IMG/VR virus record: IMGVR_UViG_3300037485_001979
Coordinates: 1-64,000 of that record
Direction: 5' to 3' (one strand)
Length of the DNA: 64,000 nt
Source of the DNA: a virus
Made by a program: the position numbers and the translations under genes. A model generated the notes under the pieces. That model did no database searches. It saw only the letters and a program-made list of their open reading frames with translations, and was not told the DNA's origin. Positions 44,804-53,128 of the stretch are shown here, piece by piece (the first letter of the stretch is position 1; each line of letters opens with the position of its first letter).

Positions 44804-45747
44804 GCCGACTGCAACTCAGGATGGGTATGGTCAGCAGGGGCGTACTTCCGACGTAGTTTAGTGGGTCTGACATCCCCACTGTAGGGGTCATCAGATGACC
44901 GACGTTTCTTTGTAGACTCCACAGGACGATTAGACATTTTGTATAAGAGATACAATAGTCCAGCAGTGGCTACACCAGCAGTACCCAGGACAAGAGGTGA
45001 TGTCAAAGTTTTAACAGCATCGCCCATGTTTTCGACACCACGTGATGTCCGCTCACCAGTGGCGGCTACATCTTTAGAAAGTTGTTCAACATTCTTCGCC
45101 GTATTTGCCGTACTTGTCAAGCCTTCAACAACTGGTTTATTTGATTCCTCGATGAGTTTCTTGGAGGCTCCAGCTGCCCCCTCGAAAGCATTGGCTGCAC
45201 TACTAATTGACTTCGCAGATCTAGCGGCTTCCAACCCAAGACCAATTCCAGCTTTAACACCGATATTCTTCATGATTGCGTCAGTTCCAGCCCTTGATTT
45301 CAAGGGGTCAAGAATGGCAAGCGCACGCTGGGGATTCGCAGATGAAATCTCGAGCTGTCCCCCCTTCGTAGTGGGGTGATCAATCCGCATCGTAAATGCC
45401 CCTGGATTTTTGGGGTCTGGTGACCAGATATTAGATTTAGATAGATCGGGTTGTCCTTTACCTGCTTTTAAGGCATCTTGGAGTTCGCTGTGTCCAGCGT
45501 GTAAGTGGCCCCCACGCATTGCGTGTCGCTGCCCCTTCGTAGTCGCCAGTGCCCCTATCGCAGAGAAAGTTGCGGCTTGCAGTGGATCGATGGGTTGTCC
45601 ACGAATCTTATCAATGGCAATGGGAATGGTGCCACCAGCTACACCTGTGGCCACTGGCCAAATGATGTCACGGAGTGCCGCCGCCGCCTCCTTTTGCATG
45701 GCCACTTTACGAGTGAGATAAAACAACATGATCTGTGCTGGGCTCAT
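44800..45747 (-). CDS. membrane protein with C-terminal anchor, unknown
   Basis: A 315-residue protein starting MSPAQIMLFYLTRKVAMQKE. The N-terminal region has a hydrophobic Gly-rich stretch (WPVATGVAGGTIPIAI, about 30-45). The centre is helical (KNVEQLSKDVAATGERTSRG), and a clear membrane segment lies near 247-267 (LVLGTAGVATAGLLYLLYKM), followed by a highly basic tail. ATGA overlaps link it to both neighbours. Base composition is visibly more AT-rich than the flanking genes, which could mean recent acquisition. No family recognised. Confidence 0.68.
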   Translation of the reverse strand: MSPAQIMLFYLTRKVAMQKEAAAALRDIIWPVATGVAGGTIPIAIDKIRGQPIDPLQAATFSAIGALATTKGQRHAMRGGHLHAGHSELQDALKAGKGQPDLSKSNIWSPDPKNPGAFTMRIDHPTTKGGQLEISSANPQRALAILDPLKSRAGTDAIMKNIGVKAGIGLGLEAARSAKSISSAANAFEGAAGASKKLIEESNKPVVEGLTSTANTAKNVEQLSKDVAATGERTSRGVENMGDAVKTLTSPLVLGTAGVATAGLLYLLYKMSNRPVESTKKRRSSDDPYSGDVRPTKLRRKYAPADHTHPELQSA

Positions 45748-47834
45748 ATCTGGGGCTCCTGTGCAGACGTTTGTAGCGGTGCTTCGGCTACTGCCTCTGG
45801 GTTCTGGATCTCGGGGGTCTCCGGCTTCACCGCCTTCGACCTCCGAATCGCACGGTGGATCACCCTCGCCCTGGCACGATCAAGATTACGGAATGGCTTA
45901 TTGATGGCTAGACCCATGGACCCGTAGACCTGCTTGAGGACCTGGTCATGGGGGATCCACTCACCGGGGAAATCCGCGGGTGCCTCGCCTTCACCGAGAT
46001 GAAAGGCGTAGTCGTAGCCGTGGTACCCAGGCTCCGGCGCCCCTTCATCAGGGATCACGCGGACGTTGGACGAGTAGGGGGCTGGGGCCCCCTTACCCTC
46101 AGTCGGGAAATGAAATCGACGGTTGCTGTCACGTCGAACCAATACTTTACCTTCGGGATCCAAATAGACGTACTCAGTTTTAGGAAGCAGCGCGGCAGCA
46201 TCTGCCTGCTTCTTCAGTGGCATCTCGGTGTGCGTGGCCAGGACGTCCTCACCGACCCCGCCTGTGAAAAACTCTTTCTCATCGAAGTAGGTGACCCCAG
46301 CGGTCTCTGCGGCGTCATGATCGTCATCGGTGTTGCCAACCATGCAGATCACGGGATCCAAGGAGAACGCTTCCTCGGCGTATTCGAGCATCGCCGGCGA
46401 GGGTTTCCTACCCGCATCGTCTTCATCGGTGCAGAACACGATGTCGTCGATCTCAGGCAGGAGCTCAAGGGTCTCGTCATTGAAGTCGAGGACATCAGCT
46501 AGGGTGCTCGTCCCCATGACACTGCGATTCGTGACCCCGATGATGCGGACCCCCGCTGCCTTAAACTTCTTCAGGAGTTCCTTGACCCCAGGCTGTATCT
46601 TCTGAGTAGCATCGATGCCGGCGTCGTCATCCCATTCGGCGACCACGGTGCCATCGAGATCAACGAGGAGCCCAGGCGCCGTCGATGGTGTCTTGTCCTG
46701 GAACTTCTGGGTGCGCATGGATCCCGAGATCTCAGCGGCATGCTTCTCGGCGAGAGTATTGGTGTGCTTGGCCATCGTGAAATCCCCGTTGGTCGGGGAG
46801 TCCCCGCTGCGGAGGACAAGGAGAACCCGGCCATCCGGGAATCTCCGGACTTCATCGAAGTAGTGGCCATGGGCGGCCTCGAGGTCCTGGAGGGCCTTCA
46901 CGAAGACCTTGGGGTCCTTGGGCGCATAGATACGGCGAAGACTATTGCGGTACAGTGCCCAGCCGTGGTGCTGACGCGGAACACTGGCCAGCTTCTTGCC
47001 CTTGAGTTCGGGATCCTTCTTCGCCATGCCCCTGGCGGCCTCGACGAGTTCGAGGCGGACCTCGTTGGCCCTCTTGGCCCAGTCGTTCTTGGCTACGAGT
47101 TCTTTGAGACGGGAGATCAGCGTGGCGAAGGGGATCACATCGAAGTCCTCCCGATCCGGGTGTGTGGTCCCCAGCTTGCCGTCATGGACTCCAGTGAAGA
47201 AGTAGGTTCGTTCACCGTCGAATGCGGAGTCGTCCCAGAAGTCGTTGACCCCCTGGGGCCAAATCGACTCCACGATCTCACGGGTCTCCGGGGAGATGAT
47301 CTTGAGATCGGCTTCCTCAATGGCCTCCCGAATCGCGGCGAGCAATGGGGGTTCGCCATCGTCGATGCCACCCCCGGGGAACAGGATGTAGTCTCCCTTG
47401 TCGATGCCGACGACTCCATCCTTGTCGAACGCGACGATCTCGGATCTCGGCCTCAGGAGCTGGCTCGGGGAGCCCTCGTGTTTATCCGGTGTGGGTTCAT
47501 TCTCGGCGGCACGCTTGCCCAGCCCTCTGGCGAAGCTGTGATCCCTGCGTTGTCTTGCCAAGGCGGCCTCATCGGGCGCGACATCCTTGGGCTTCGCCGG
47601 CATCATCTTTGTCGCATTGGTCCAGATCTTCGCTGCTGGAGACGGCAGGCTGTGGTCCTCGGATGTCCCCCTGCAGTCACCGCCACTGAAGAGTTCAAGA
47701 AAGGTTTTGCCCTCGACCATGTGGGCATTCGTGGCTTTAACAGGATTCCCACCCGTTGGCGTCGCCACAGGTGTGTTGGTTACGGGGCGATCACTGCCCC
47801 GGCCTGGAGATGGAATCTTGGTCTCCGCACGCAT
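45744..47834 (-). CDS. multidomain Nudix hydrolase and HAD phosphatase
   Basis: A 696-residue protein with at least two enzyme domains. A Nudix domain covers about 130-240 with the box GGIDDGEPPLLAAI-REAIEEADL (155-177), matching G-x5-E-x7-R-E-U-x-E-E except that Asp replaces the later Gly. A HAD phosphatase covers about 388-530: VDLDGT (391-396, nucleophile Asp392), VTNRS (444-448), Lys487 and GNTDDD (500-505). The C-terminal part (about 550-650, YVYLDPEGKVLVRRDSN ... FHFPTEGKG) looks like a second Nudix-type fold lacking the catalytic box. Nudix enzymes cleave nucleoside diphosphate-linked compounds and HAD enzymes remove phosphates, so the protein may process nucleotides or RNA ends. Its substrate is unknown. 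Confidence 0.85.
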   Translation of the reverse strand: MRAETKIPSPGRGSDRPVTNTPVATPTGGNPVKATNAHMVEGKTFLELFSGGDCRGTSEDHSLPSPAAKIWTNATKMMPAKPKDVAPDEAALARQRRDHSFARGLGKRAAENEPTPDKHEGSPSQLLRPRSEIVAFDKDGVVGIDKGDYILFPGGGIDDGEPPLLAAIREAIEEADLKIISPETREIVESIWPQGVNDFWDDSAFDGERTYFFTGVHDGKLGTTHPDREDFDVIPFATLISRLKELVAKNDWAKRANEVRLELVEAARGMAKKDPELKGKKLASVPRQHHGWALYRNSLRRIYAPKDPKVFVKALQDLEAAHGHYFDEVRRFPDGRVLLVLRSGDSPTNGDFTMAKHTNTLAEKHAAEISGSMRTQKFQDKTPSTAPGLLVDLDGTVVAEWDDDAGIDATQKIQPGVKELLKKFKAAGVRIIGVTNRSVMGTSTLADVLDFNDETLELLPEIDDIVFCTDEDDAGRKPSPAMLEYAEEAFSLDPVICMVGNTDDDHDAAETAGVTYFDEKEFFTGGVGEDVLATHTEMPLKKQADAAALLPKTEYVYLDPEGKVLVRRDSNRRFHFPTEGKGAPAPYSSNVRVIPDEGAPEPGYHGYDYAFHLGEGEAPADFPGEWIPHDQVLKQVYGSMGLAINKPFRNLDRARARVIHRAIRRSKAVKPETPEIQNPEAVAEAPLQTSAQEPQI

Positions 47835-48577
47835 CAGATACCCCCGAGATACCGGATCGCATAGGCGCCGAGACGCCGGAGTTCCACTGCTGTCTTGGGG
47901 AGATTGGGGCCCATGCCATAGCTGGCGCCCGTGGACTGTGTTGGCGGGCTCCCGGGCTGCCCACTCGCCGTGGAGGTCATGGGTTGGGCTTGGGCGACAC
48001 CACCGGAACCGATACCAGGAGTGGACCCCTGGGCTCCACTGACCTGACCACCTCCAGCGGGGATGATGGTCTTTGAGCGATGCTGGGGGTCCACGGCGAG
48101 ATCGCCGGGACCCTGGTTCTTCTGGATCCCCACGCCACCCGGTGCGGGCATCCTGCTCACATTGGGGGTCGAGGATGCCGTATTGGAGACTGACATCGAT
48201 GTGTTCGGCAGCCTGCCACCAGCCATCGCCTTCTTTTCCAACTTCTCGGATTCCGTATAATACTTTGGATTCTTGGCGAGGTGGTCGATGGAGATTTCTT
48301 TACGTGCCTCGAGGTTGGGGGTGTGCTCACCCTCTTCCTTGATCCCCTTGATGAGTTCCTTGACACTGAGCTTGCCATGCCTTGGTGTCTGCCCCCCGAG
48401 GATGGCAGCTGCGACCTTGCCAACACCTAACCCCAGGAATGCCGCCTCTTTCTTCCAGTTCTCCGGTTTACGCCCCTGCTTGTTGGCAGTAGCGTAGAAC
48501 ACACGCTCAGCCTTTTCCTTACTGTAGGTGTCTCGCATGGAATTAAGAACTTTCTTGGCATCCCCGACGATAGGCAT
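47834..48577 (-). CDS. DUF5661-like protein with low-complexity C-terminus
   Basis: A 247-residue protein starting MPIVGDAKKVLNSMRDTYSK, with AAGGA before the ATG. The N-terminal motif KAERVFYATANKQGRKP is common in phage proteins. Residues about 70-115 (KELIKGIKEEGEHTPNLEA, KEISIDHLAKNPKYYTE) match what I recall of DUF5661. The C-terminal 110 residues are Gly/Ser/Pro/Gln-rich and disordered, ending in PKTAVELRRLG. The stop overlaps the Nudix-HAD start (TGATG). Function of the DUF is unknown to me. Confidence 0.7.
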   Translation of the reverse strand: MPIVGDAKKVLNSMRDTYSKEKAERVFYATANKQGRKPENWKKEAAFLGLGVGKVAAAILGGQTPRHGKLSVKELIKGIKEEGEHTPNLEARKEISIDHLAKNPKYYTESEKLEKKAMAGGRLPNTSMSVSNTASSTPNVSRMPAPGGVGIQKNQGPGDLAVDPQHRSKTIIPAGGGQVSGAQGSTPGIGSGGVAQAQPMTSTASGQPGSPPTQSTGASYGMGPNLPKTAVELRRLGAYAIRYLGGI

Positions 48578-48593
48578 AGCTGCTTCCTTTCGC

Positions 48594-48995
48594 TTACATC
48601 AGGGCCTGTAGACTGGCGAGAACGGTTACCGGGATCTCGTTGGTGTCCAACTGTAGGTCGGATTCAACGATCTTCTCCGCGTTAATCTCGACTTCCTGAT
48701 CTAAGATCTTTTCGAGTTCCGCGCTAAACTCGACCACGCGGTCAGCCGGGATATGGTTTCTCACCGCGAACTGTTGCTCGAGCCCAGCACGCGCCTTGTC
48801 AAATACTTCGGCGGCGTTGCGGATCTCGTGAAACAGCTTGCTGAGACGAAAACGGAATGTGCCAGTGAAGTTGTAGGGCTTCACGTAGACGCCGCCACGC
48901 TCCCCATCAGCTCCGGGAGTGGTAGGTACGGCGCGACCGTCTAGCGCTGCCATGTGCTGGCGAAGTTCGGCGATACGGCGGTTGGTCAATTTCAT
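48594..48995 (-). CDS. unknown 133-residue protein
   Basis: A 133-residue protein starting MKLTNRRIAELRQHMAALDG at ATG 48995, with a strong AGGAGGAG site. It is soluble and helical in the N-terminal and central parts (RFRLSKLFHEIRNAAEVFDK), with an acidic C-terminal half (AELEKILDQEVEINAEKIVE). The longer upstream frame has no ribosome binding site. It may be a small assembly factor; no family recognised. Confidence 0.72.
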   Translation of the reverse strand: MKLTNRRIAELRQHMAALDGRAVPTTPGADGERGGVYVKPYNFTGTFRFRLSKLFHEIRNAAEVFDKARAGLEQQFAVRNHIPADRVVEFSAELEKILDQEVEINAEKIVESDLQLDTNEIPVTVLASLQALM

Positions 48996-49100
48996 AGTAA
49001 CTCCTCCTCTCGCTACGGAGAGATTGGGGTGGGTGCACTGCGTGAAATACGCGGATGGGCACAAGTATGGCAGCAAGGCGTCACCTGCAACCCGCCGCTA

Positions 49101-49859
49101 CTAGGGGGTCACTGGCACCTCACTCAGAGCCTCTAGCTCTGCAACTCTAGCGATTTCTCGTGTGTCACGTATGCCCTGCAGATGCCTCCCCAGGGAGTAA
49201 ATCATGGTGTGAATACTGCCAAGCGTTGTGAGACCGATCTCAACGTCATCCACGCTCCGACGTAAGATTACAACCTCGTCTGGGTTAGTCGGATAATGAA
49301 TAAGTTGTGGAAACTGGCGTGACACCGAACGCTCGACTAGCTCCCCATCAAGCAGAAACAACCCTACGCACTCCTCATACATTATCGCATAGGGTGAAGC
49401 GCCCAGGGGGTTGTTGTTTTCATTGCGCCAGATGCGCCGCCTCGTGGTCCCCAACACCGTCAATGGCGCGTAGTTAGGTGCACTGTAATTCCCGAGACCA
49501 TCTCGAGCATAACGGGCAGCTTCGGCGGCATCCCGCAAGGACTGCATGTGCCGCCCCAGGGAGTAGATCATGGTGTGGACCACGCCTAAAGTTGTCAGCT
49601 GTATCAACTCATCGGTGATGACGTGGCGGAGCTCAACTACCTCTTCAGGACGTACAGGGCAGTGAATCAGGGCGACACTGTGAGTTCGTACAGGAACCTC
49701 GCGCTGGGTGCCGTCAATAAGCCCCAGCCCGACATCCTCCTCGTGCATCGTCGCGAATGGAGCGTGGTCTACCGGGTTGTCATTCTCATTCCTCCATATC
49801 CGACGCCGCGTACTGCCGAGCGAAGACAATGGGGAATAATTGGGTATAAAGTAGGGCAT
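49101..49859 (-). CDS. unknown protein made of two tandem repeats
   Basis: A 252-residue protein preceded by GGGGAGAGGAG. It consists of two homologous halves about 122 residues apart: NYSPLSSLGSTRRRIWRNEN (7-26) against NYAPLTVLGTTRRRIWRNEN (129-148), and TLGVVHTMIYSLGRHMQSLR against TLGSIHTMIYSLGRHLQGIR. The copies differ enough to be an old duplication. It is soluble with no recognised catalytic motif. It lies after the DUF2793 fibre gene, with a 135-base gap, so it may be a fibre chaperone or tail accessory protein. Confidence 0.74.
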   Translation of the reverse strand: MPYFIPNYSPLSSLGSTRRRIWRNENDNPVDHAPFATMHEEDVGLGLIDGTQREVPVRTHSVALIHCPVRPEEVVELRHVITDELIQLTTLGVVHTMIYSLGRHMQSLRDAAEAARYARDGLGNYSAPNYAPLTVLGTTRRRIWRNENNNPLGASPYAIMYEECVGLFLLDGELVERSVSRQFPQLIHYPTNPDEVVILRRSVDDVEIGLTTLGSIHTMIYSLGRHLQGIRDTREIARVAELEALSEVPVTP

Positions 49860-49994
49860 GGTATACTCCTCTCCCCTGGGTGGTTAGTGAACTTCGCGAA
49901 ACCCTATGCTCCCCTGATAAGTCTGGTCTGAGCCGTTTACCGTAGAGACTGGCAGGGGGAGGATATCGCTCGTCTGATAGTCATTTCAAATCCC

Positions 49995-52661
49995 TTAGAA
50001 TATGGTCCAATCAGTACCAATCGCAGTGAGCGAGAATGCCTCACCTGGGGAGATGGTGAAATTAGCAGTTGACCCCTCAATTGTATCAGCCCCTGCACGC
50101 GACACTGTGATAGCCACAGTGCCGGAATTACGAATCCAGACATCCCGCCCATTCCCTGCCGCGGGGAGCTCGAAGACCTGCCCAGCAATAGACCCCGTGA
50201 ATCTGACGCGTGAAGCCGTGATCACCGAAGTGGTCGTGACCGACTGAGTGCTGTTCTTCAGAAAACCGCCAATGCCGACATCTCCATTTACTGTCACGCT
50301 GCCACCAACACCAACTCCTCCGGCCACCTGTAACGCGCCAGTCGCCGGGCTAATTGAATCAGTGGTGTATTTGATTTGCAGGGCCCCGGTCCCCAGGTTA
50401 CCGCCGGTAAACTGAGCGACTTCACTTGTGTTAATACCTATAATTATAGGCTTGTTCGTGTTGTATATCCCAAATAACAATCTATCTGGCGCAAAGCTAC
50501 CCGACGACAAAATAATTGATGACGACGACCTGGTGGAATAGCCGAACAACGACGAGGGTAGTGGGCCTGGCTGTGGAGACGCCCCAACCGAAGTCAAAAT
50601 CAGATCAAACTTTTCGACAGACGAACCACCGCGAACAAGTATAGTCCCCCAGTAGTCATTCCCACCACCATCAATTAAGATGTGCTTGCTCTTCGAGTAG
50701 CCTGTGAGGCTTATACTTGTGTACGTCCATATAGGTCCCTGTACGTTAAGCGCCTCGGATATCCCCACACCACCTGCGACTTTTAGCGCCCCAGTGGTAG
50801 ACGATGTCGACGATGTGGTGTTTGCAATCGCGAGTCCACCACTCGCAAGCGTGGAGTTATATGTCAGTAGCGTACTGCCCGCCTGGACGTTAGCCCCTCC
50901 CCAGTAAGCTACCTGCCCGGTTACCCCATTACCAGATACGACAGATGTTGGTAGATCTGCCAGAACTAGAGATCGAAATGTAGGGATACCGTTGCCACTG
51001 CTTGGAGCGGCGTAGACAGTGTTGGCGGCCTGGGGACCTGTCAGCGCGACATATGCGGCGCTCGACAAATGGTAAGCCTCCCCTGATACCCCACCCTGTA
51101 TACCAGCGGTGTCATTGTGATTGACGATCCCTGAAGAAGAAAAAGCGACTGCGAACGCAGAATCAATCTGTGTCGCCGTCTCCGATGACTTCATGACAAT
51201 AATGCGCCCAACAAGTATCCCCTGCTTGGAAATAACAGCAGGTAAACTCGCAGGTGGCTGCGAGGCCTGTGCCTGCGCTAGCGTGTACGACGCGGTCCCG
51301 AGAACCACGAATAGTCCACTGTCTGAAACAGAGCGGTACACCCAAGAAACGCTGTAATGGTTATTCCCTATCGTCTGTAGTCCGGTACCGTTGTCGTACT
51401 CACTATTACTGTACTGTGTGCGCGATACCGCAGTCCACACCCCAGGTGAGGCATGATAGTACAGATGATACGACGTCGTCCCGGAGCTAACTACACCAAG
51501 CGGAATCTCGCTCCCATCATACCACACCGTACCCGCAGAGACCTCGATCTGTCTTGACCCCGGGTCAGATAGCGATAACCCATCCTGCCATCCAAAGCGC
51601 TCAGTGTGAATGAGTCGGTGGGCGATTTTATTCGATAGCCCATAACCATAGGCGCCAACGCAGAAGACATGACCCTCATTGATAAGCCCGGTGTTCTCCC
51701 AGAATAGGTTGCATACAGCGATGCGATTAGCATGGTTGATCAGAGTGTTGTCGGTAATGACCTCGTAAACTGGTGTGCCCGCGTTATAGAAGACAGTGAG
51801 GTAGTAATACGTGTTCGCTGAGAGCTGATAATTAGTCAGCTCAGGTATCACGAAGGACGTTGTATCCCCACTGAAGTCAGCGTTTGGATTCAAATTAGCA
51901 CTGATGCTCGACACATTGAGTAGGCCCGTGACGCCGATTGTAACTACAGGGACCGAGGTTCCCCCGCTACTGAGAAGGGAGCTTCGACCAATAATCTTGG
52001 TAATCGGCAATAGCGGGATGTCCGTGAAAACCAGAGAACGGAAGGCGGGGGCTGCTGGGTCTGCCACGGGATCCGCGGGGCCAGCGAACACGAGGCCTGG
52101 AATCTGAGGTGCCCACGCAGCAGTGAGCTCGCCCACCCCAGTAACAGGAGATCCTGTTACGGAAAACTCAGGGGGGAGTGCGAGACCAACAGAGGTCACC
52201 GTCCCCACCCCAATCATACCGGACCATCCGCTACCGTTAAAGTGGAGATACGCCCCCGTGGCCTTGTTAAATGATATAGTCCCGAGGACTGCAGGTACGA
52301 AGAACCATGCGCCATCCCGCCAGCTCGCATAGGCGTGGGCATGCCCGTCCCAGGCCCCGGTCGGGAGTGGTCCCACGATCCAGCGCTGCCCCGGCAAAGG
52401 GGCTACCGGCGGGGTGTTCGTGATGGTCTGAACAGGGTCACCCCAGAACCCATCAGCGATTCTGCGGTCAACGGTTCGCCGTGTGGTCAAATGGGCATCT
52501 GCGGTGGCGTCTACGCCGGCCACAGCGGCCACGAATGGATGGAGACCATCCGTGGTGACGACATCGGGCTCCAGGGTATCCGTGTCGATAGGATTCGTAG
52601 GGGAAACCCTGCGAAGCTGGCGACCATCGAAGAACACTGGCTTCTGAGGAGTGCTTGGCAT
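49995..52661 (-). CDS. tail fibre protein with DUF2793-type domain
   Basis: An 888-residue protein starting MPSTPQKPVFFDGRQLRRVS, its ATG overlapping the previous stop (TAATG). Residues about 69-146 match DUF2793 (APLPGQRWIVGPLPTGAWDG, ASWRDGAWFFVPAVLGT), a domain known from tail-fibre proteins. Further on are fibre-type repeats, with TTGALKVAGGVGI (about 624) and ATGALQVAGGVGV (about 777) as two copies of a motif I associate with fibres. The C-terminal beta domain (ELPAAGNGRDVWIRNSGTVA ... ISPGEAFSLTAIG) is like those at fibre tips. It probably binds host surface sugars or proteins; the ligand cannot be told. Confidence 0.85.
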   Translation of the reverse strand: MPSTPQKPVFFDGRQLRRVSPTNPIDTDTLEPDVVTTDGLHPFVAAVAGVDATADAHLTTRRTVDRRIADGFWGDPVQTITNTPPVAPLPGQRWIVGPLPTGAWDGHAHAYASWRDGAWFFVPAVLGTISFNKATGAYLHFNGSGWSGMIGVGTVTSVGLALPPEFSVTGSPVTGVGELTAAWAPQIPGLVFAGPADPVADPAAPAFRSLVFTDIPLLPITKIIGRSSLLSSGGTSVPVVTIGVTGLLNVSSISANLNPNADFSGDTTSFVIPELTNYQLSANTYYYLTVFYNAGTPVYEVITDNTLINHANRIAVCNLFWENTGLINEGHVFCVGAYGYGLSNKIAHRLIHTERFGWQDGLSLSDPGSRQIEVSAGTVWYDGSEIPLGVVSSGTTSYHLYYHASPGVWTAVSRTQYSNSEYDNGTGLQTIGNNHYSVSWVYRSVSDSGLFVVLGTASYTLAQAQASQPPASLPAVISKQGILVGRIIVMKSSETATQIDSAFAVAFSSSGIVNHNDTAGIQGGVSGEAYHLSSAAYVALTGPQAANTVYAAPSSGNGIPTFRSLVLADLPTSVVSGNGVTGQVAYWGGANVQAGSTLLTYNSTLASGGLAIANTTSSTSSTTGALKVAGGVGISEALNVQGPIWTYTSISLTGYSKSKHILIDGGGNDYWGTILVRGGSSVEKFDLILTSVGASPQPGPLPSSLFGYSTRSSSSIILSSGSFAPDRLLFGIYNTNKPIIIGINTSEVAQFTGGNLGTGALQIKYTTDSISPATGALQVAGGVGVGGSVTVNGDVGIGGFLKNSTQSVTTTSVITASRVRFTGSIAGQVFELPAAGNGRDVWIRNSGTVAITVSRAGADTIEGSTANFTISPGEAFSLTAIGTDWTIF

Positions 52662-53128
52662 TATTCATCCTCGCCATCACGGCTCAAAAACTTGTTGAGA
52701 AGATATGCGGAACCCAGGCCGAGGCCGGCGCCAGCAGCGGTGCCCCCTGCGGCGATACCAGTGGTCGCCATGGGACCCCCGTCGCCGTAACGCGCATGCC
52801 GTCTGGCGACCTCACCACCGAGGCCAGCGCCGAGTTCGGTACCCGCGCCACCCAGGGCGCCAGTGATGGCCCCCTTCATGGTATCCCGGAGTTTGTCGCC
52901 CTTCTTCGCCGTGAGGTACTTGTAGGCGCCGAGACCGAGTCCACCGAGGAGAGCCCCCTTCCAGGGGACACTCATGCCCAGGGATTCCGCGAGACCAACC
53001 CCAGGTGTGGGATTCGGAGTCGGGAGATCGTAAACTGGAACAGGGGCACGCTCGGGCTGCGCGAGCAATGGAGTCGCCTCAGCGGCGACTTTAACAAGAC
53101 TGGAAGCCAAGAAGACGTCGAGTGTCAT
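52661..53128 (-). CDS. small Gly-rich membrane protein
   Basis: A 155-residue protein starting MTLDVFLASSLVKVAAEATP; ATGA overlaps link it to the gene before and TAATG to the fibre after. LVKVAAEAT near the N-terminus fits the regional motif. Three Gly/Ala-rich hydrophobic stretches (ALLGGLGLGAYKYL, ITGALGGAGTELGAGLGG, AAGGTAAGAGLGLGSAYLL) could be membrane segments. Its place between tail-type genes suggests a virion or tail-tip membrane protein. No family recognised. Confidence 0.7.
   Translation of the reverse strand: MTLDVFLASSLVKVAAEATPLLAQPERAPVPVYDLPTPNPTPGVGLAESLGMSVPWKGALLGGLGLGAYKYLTAKKGDKLRDTMKGAITGALGGAGTELGAGLGGEVARRHARYGDGGPMATTGIAAGGTAAGAGLGLGSAYLLNKFLSRDGEDE

Noticed and set aside
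49860-49994. Promoter-like TTGAAA upstream of the two-repeat gene
   Set aside because: The matching -10 position (ATATCC) is a poor fit, and the phage may use its own promoter type. Not enough to annotate.
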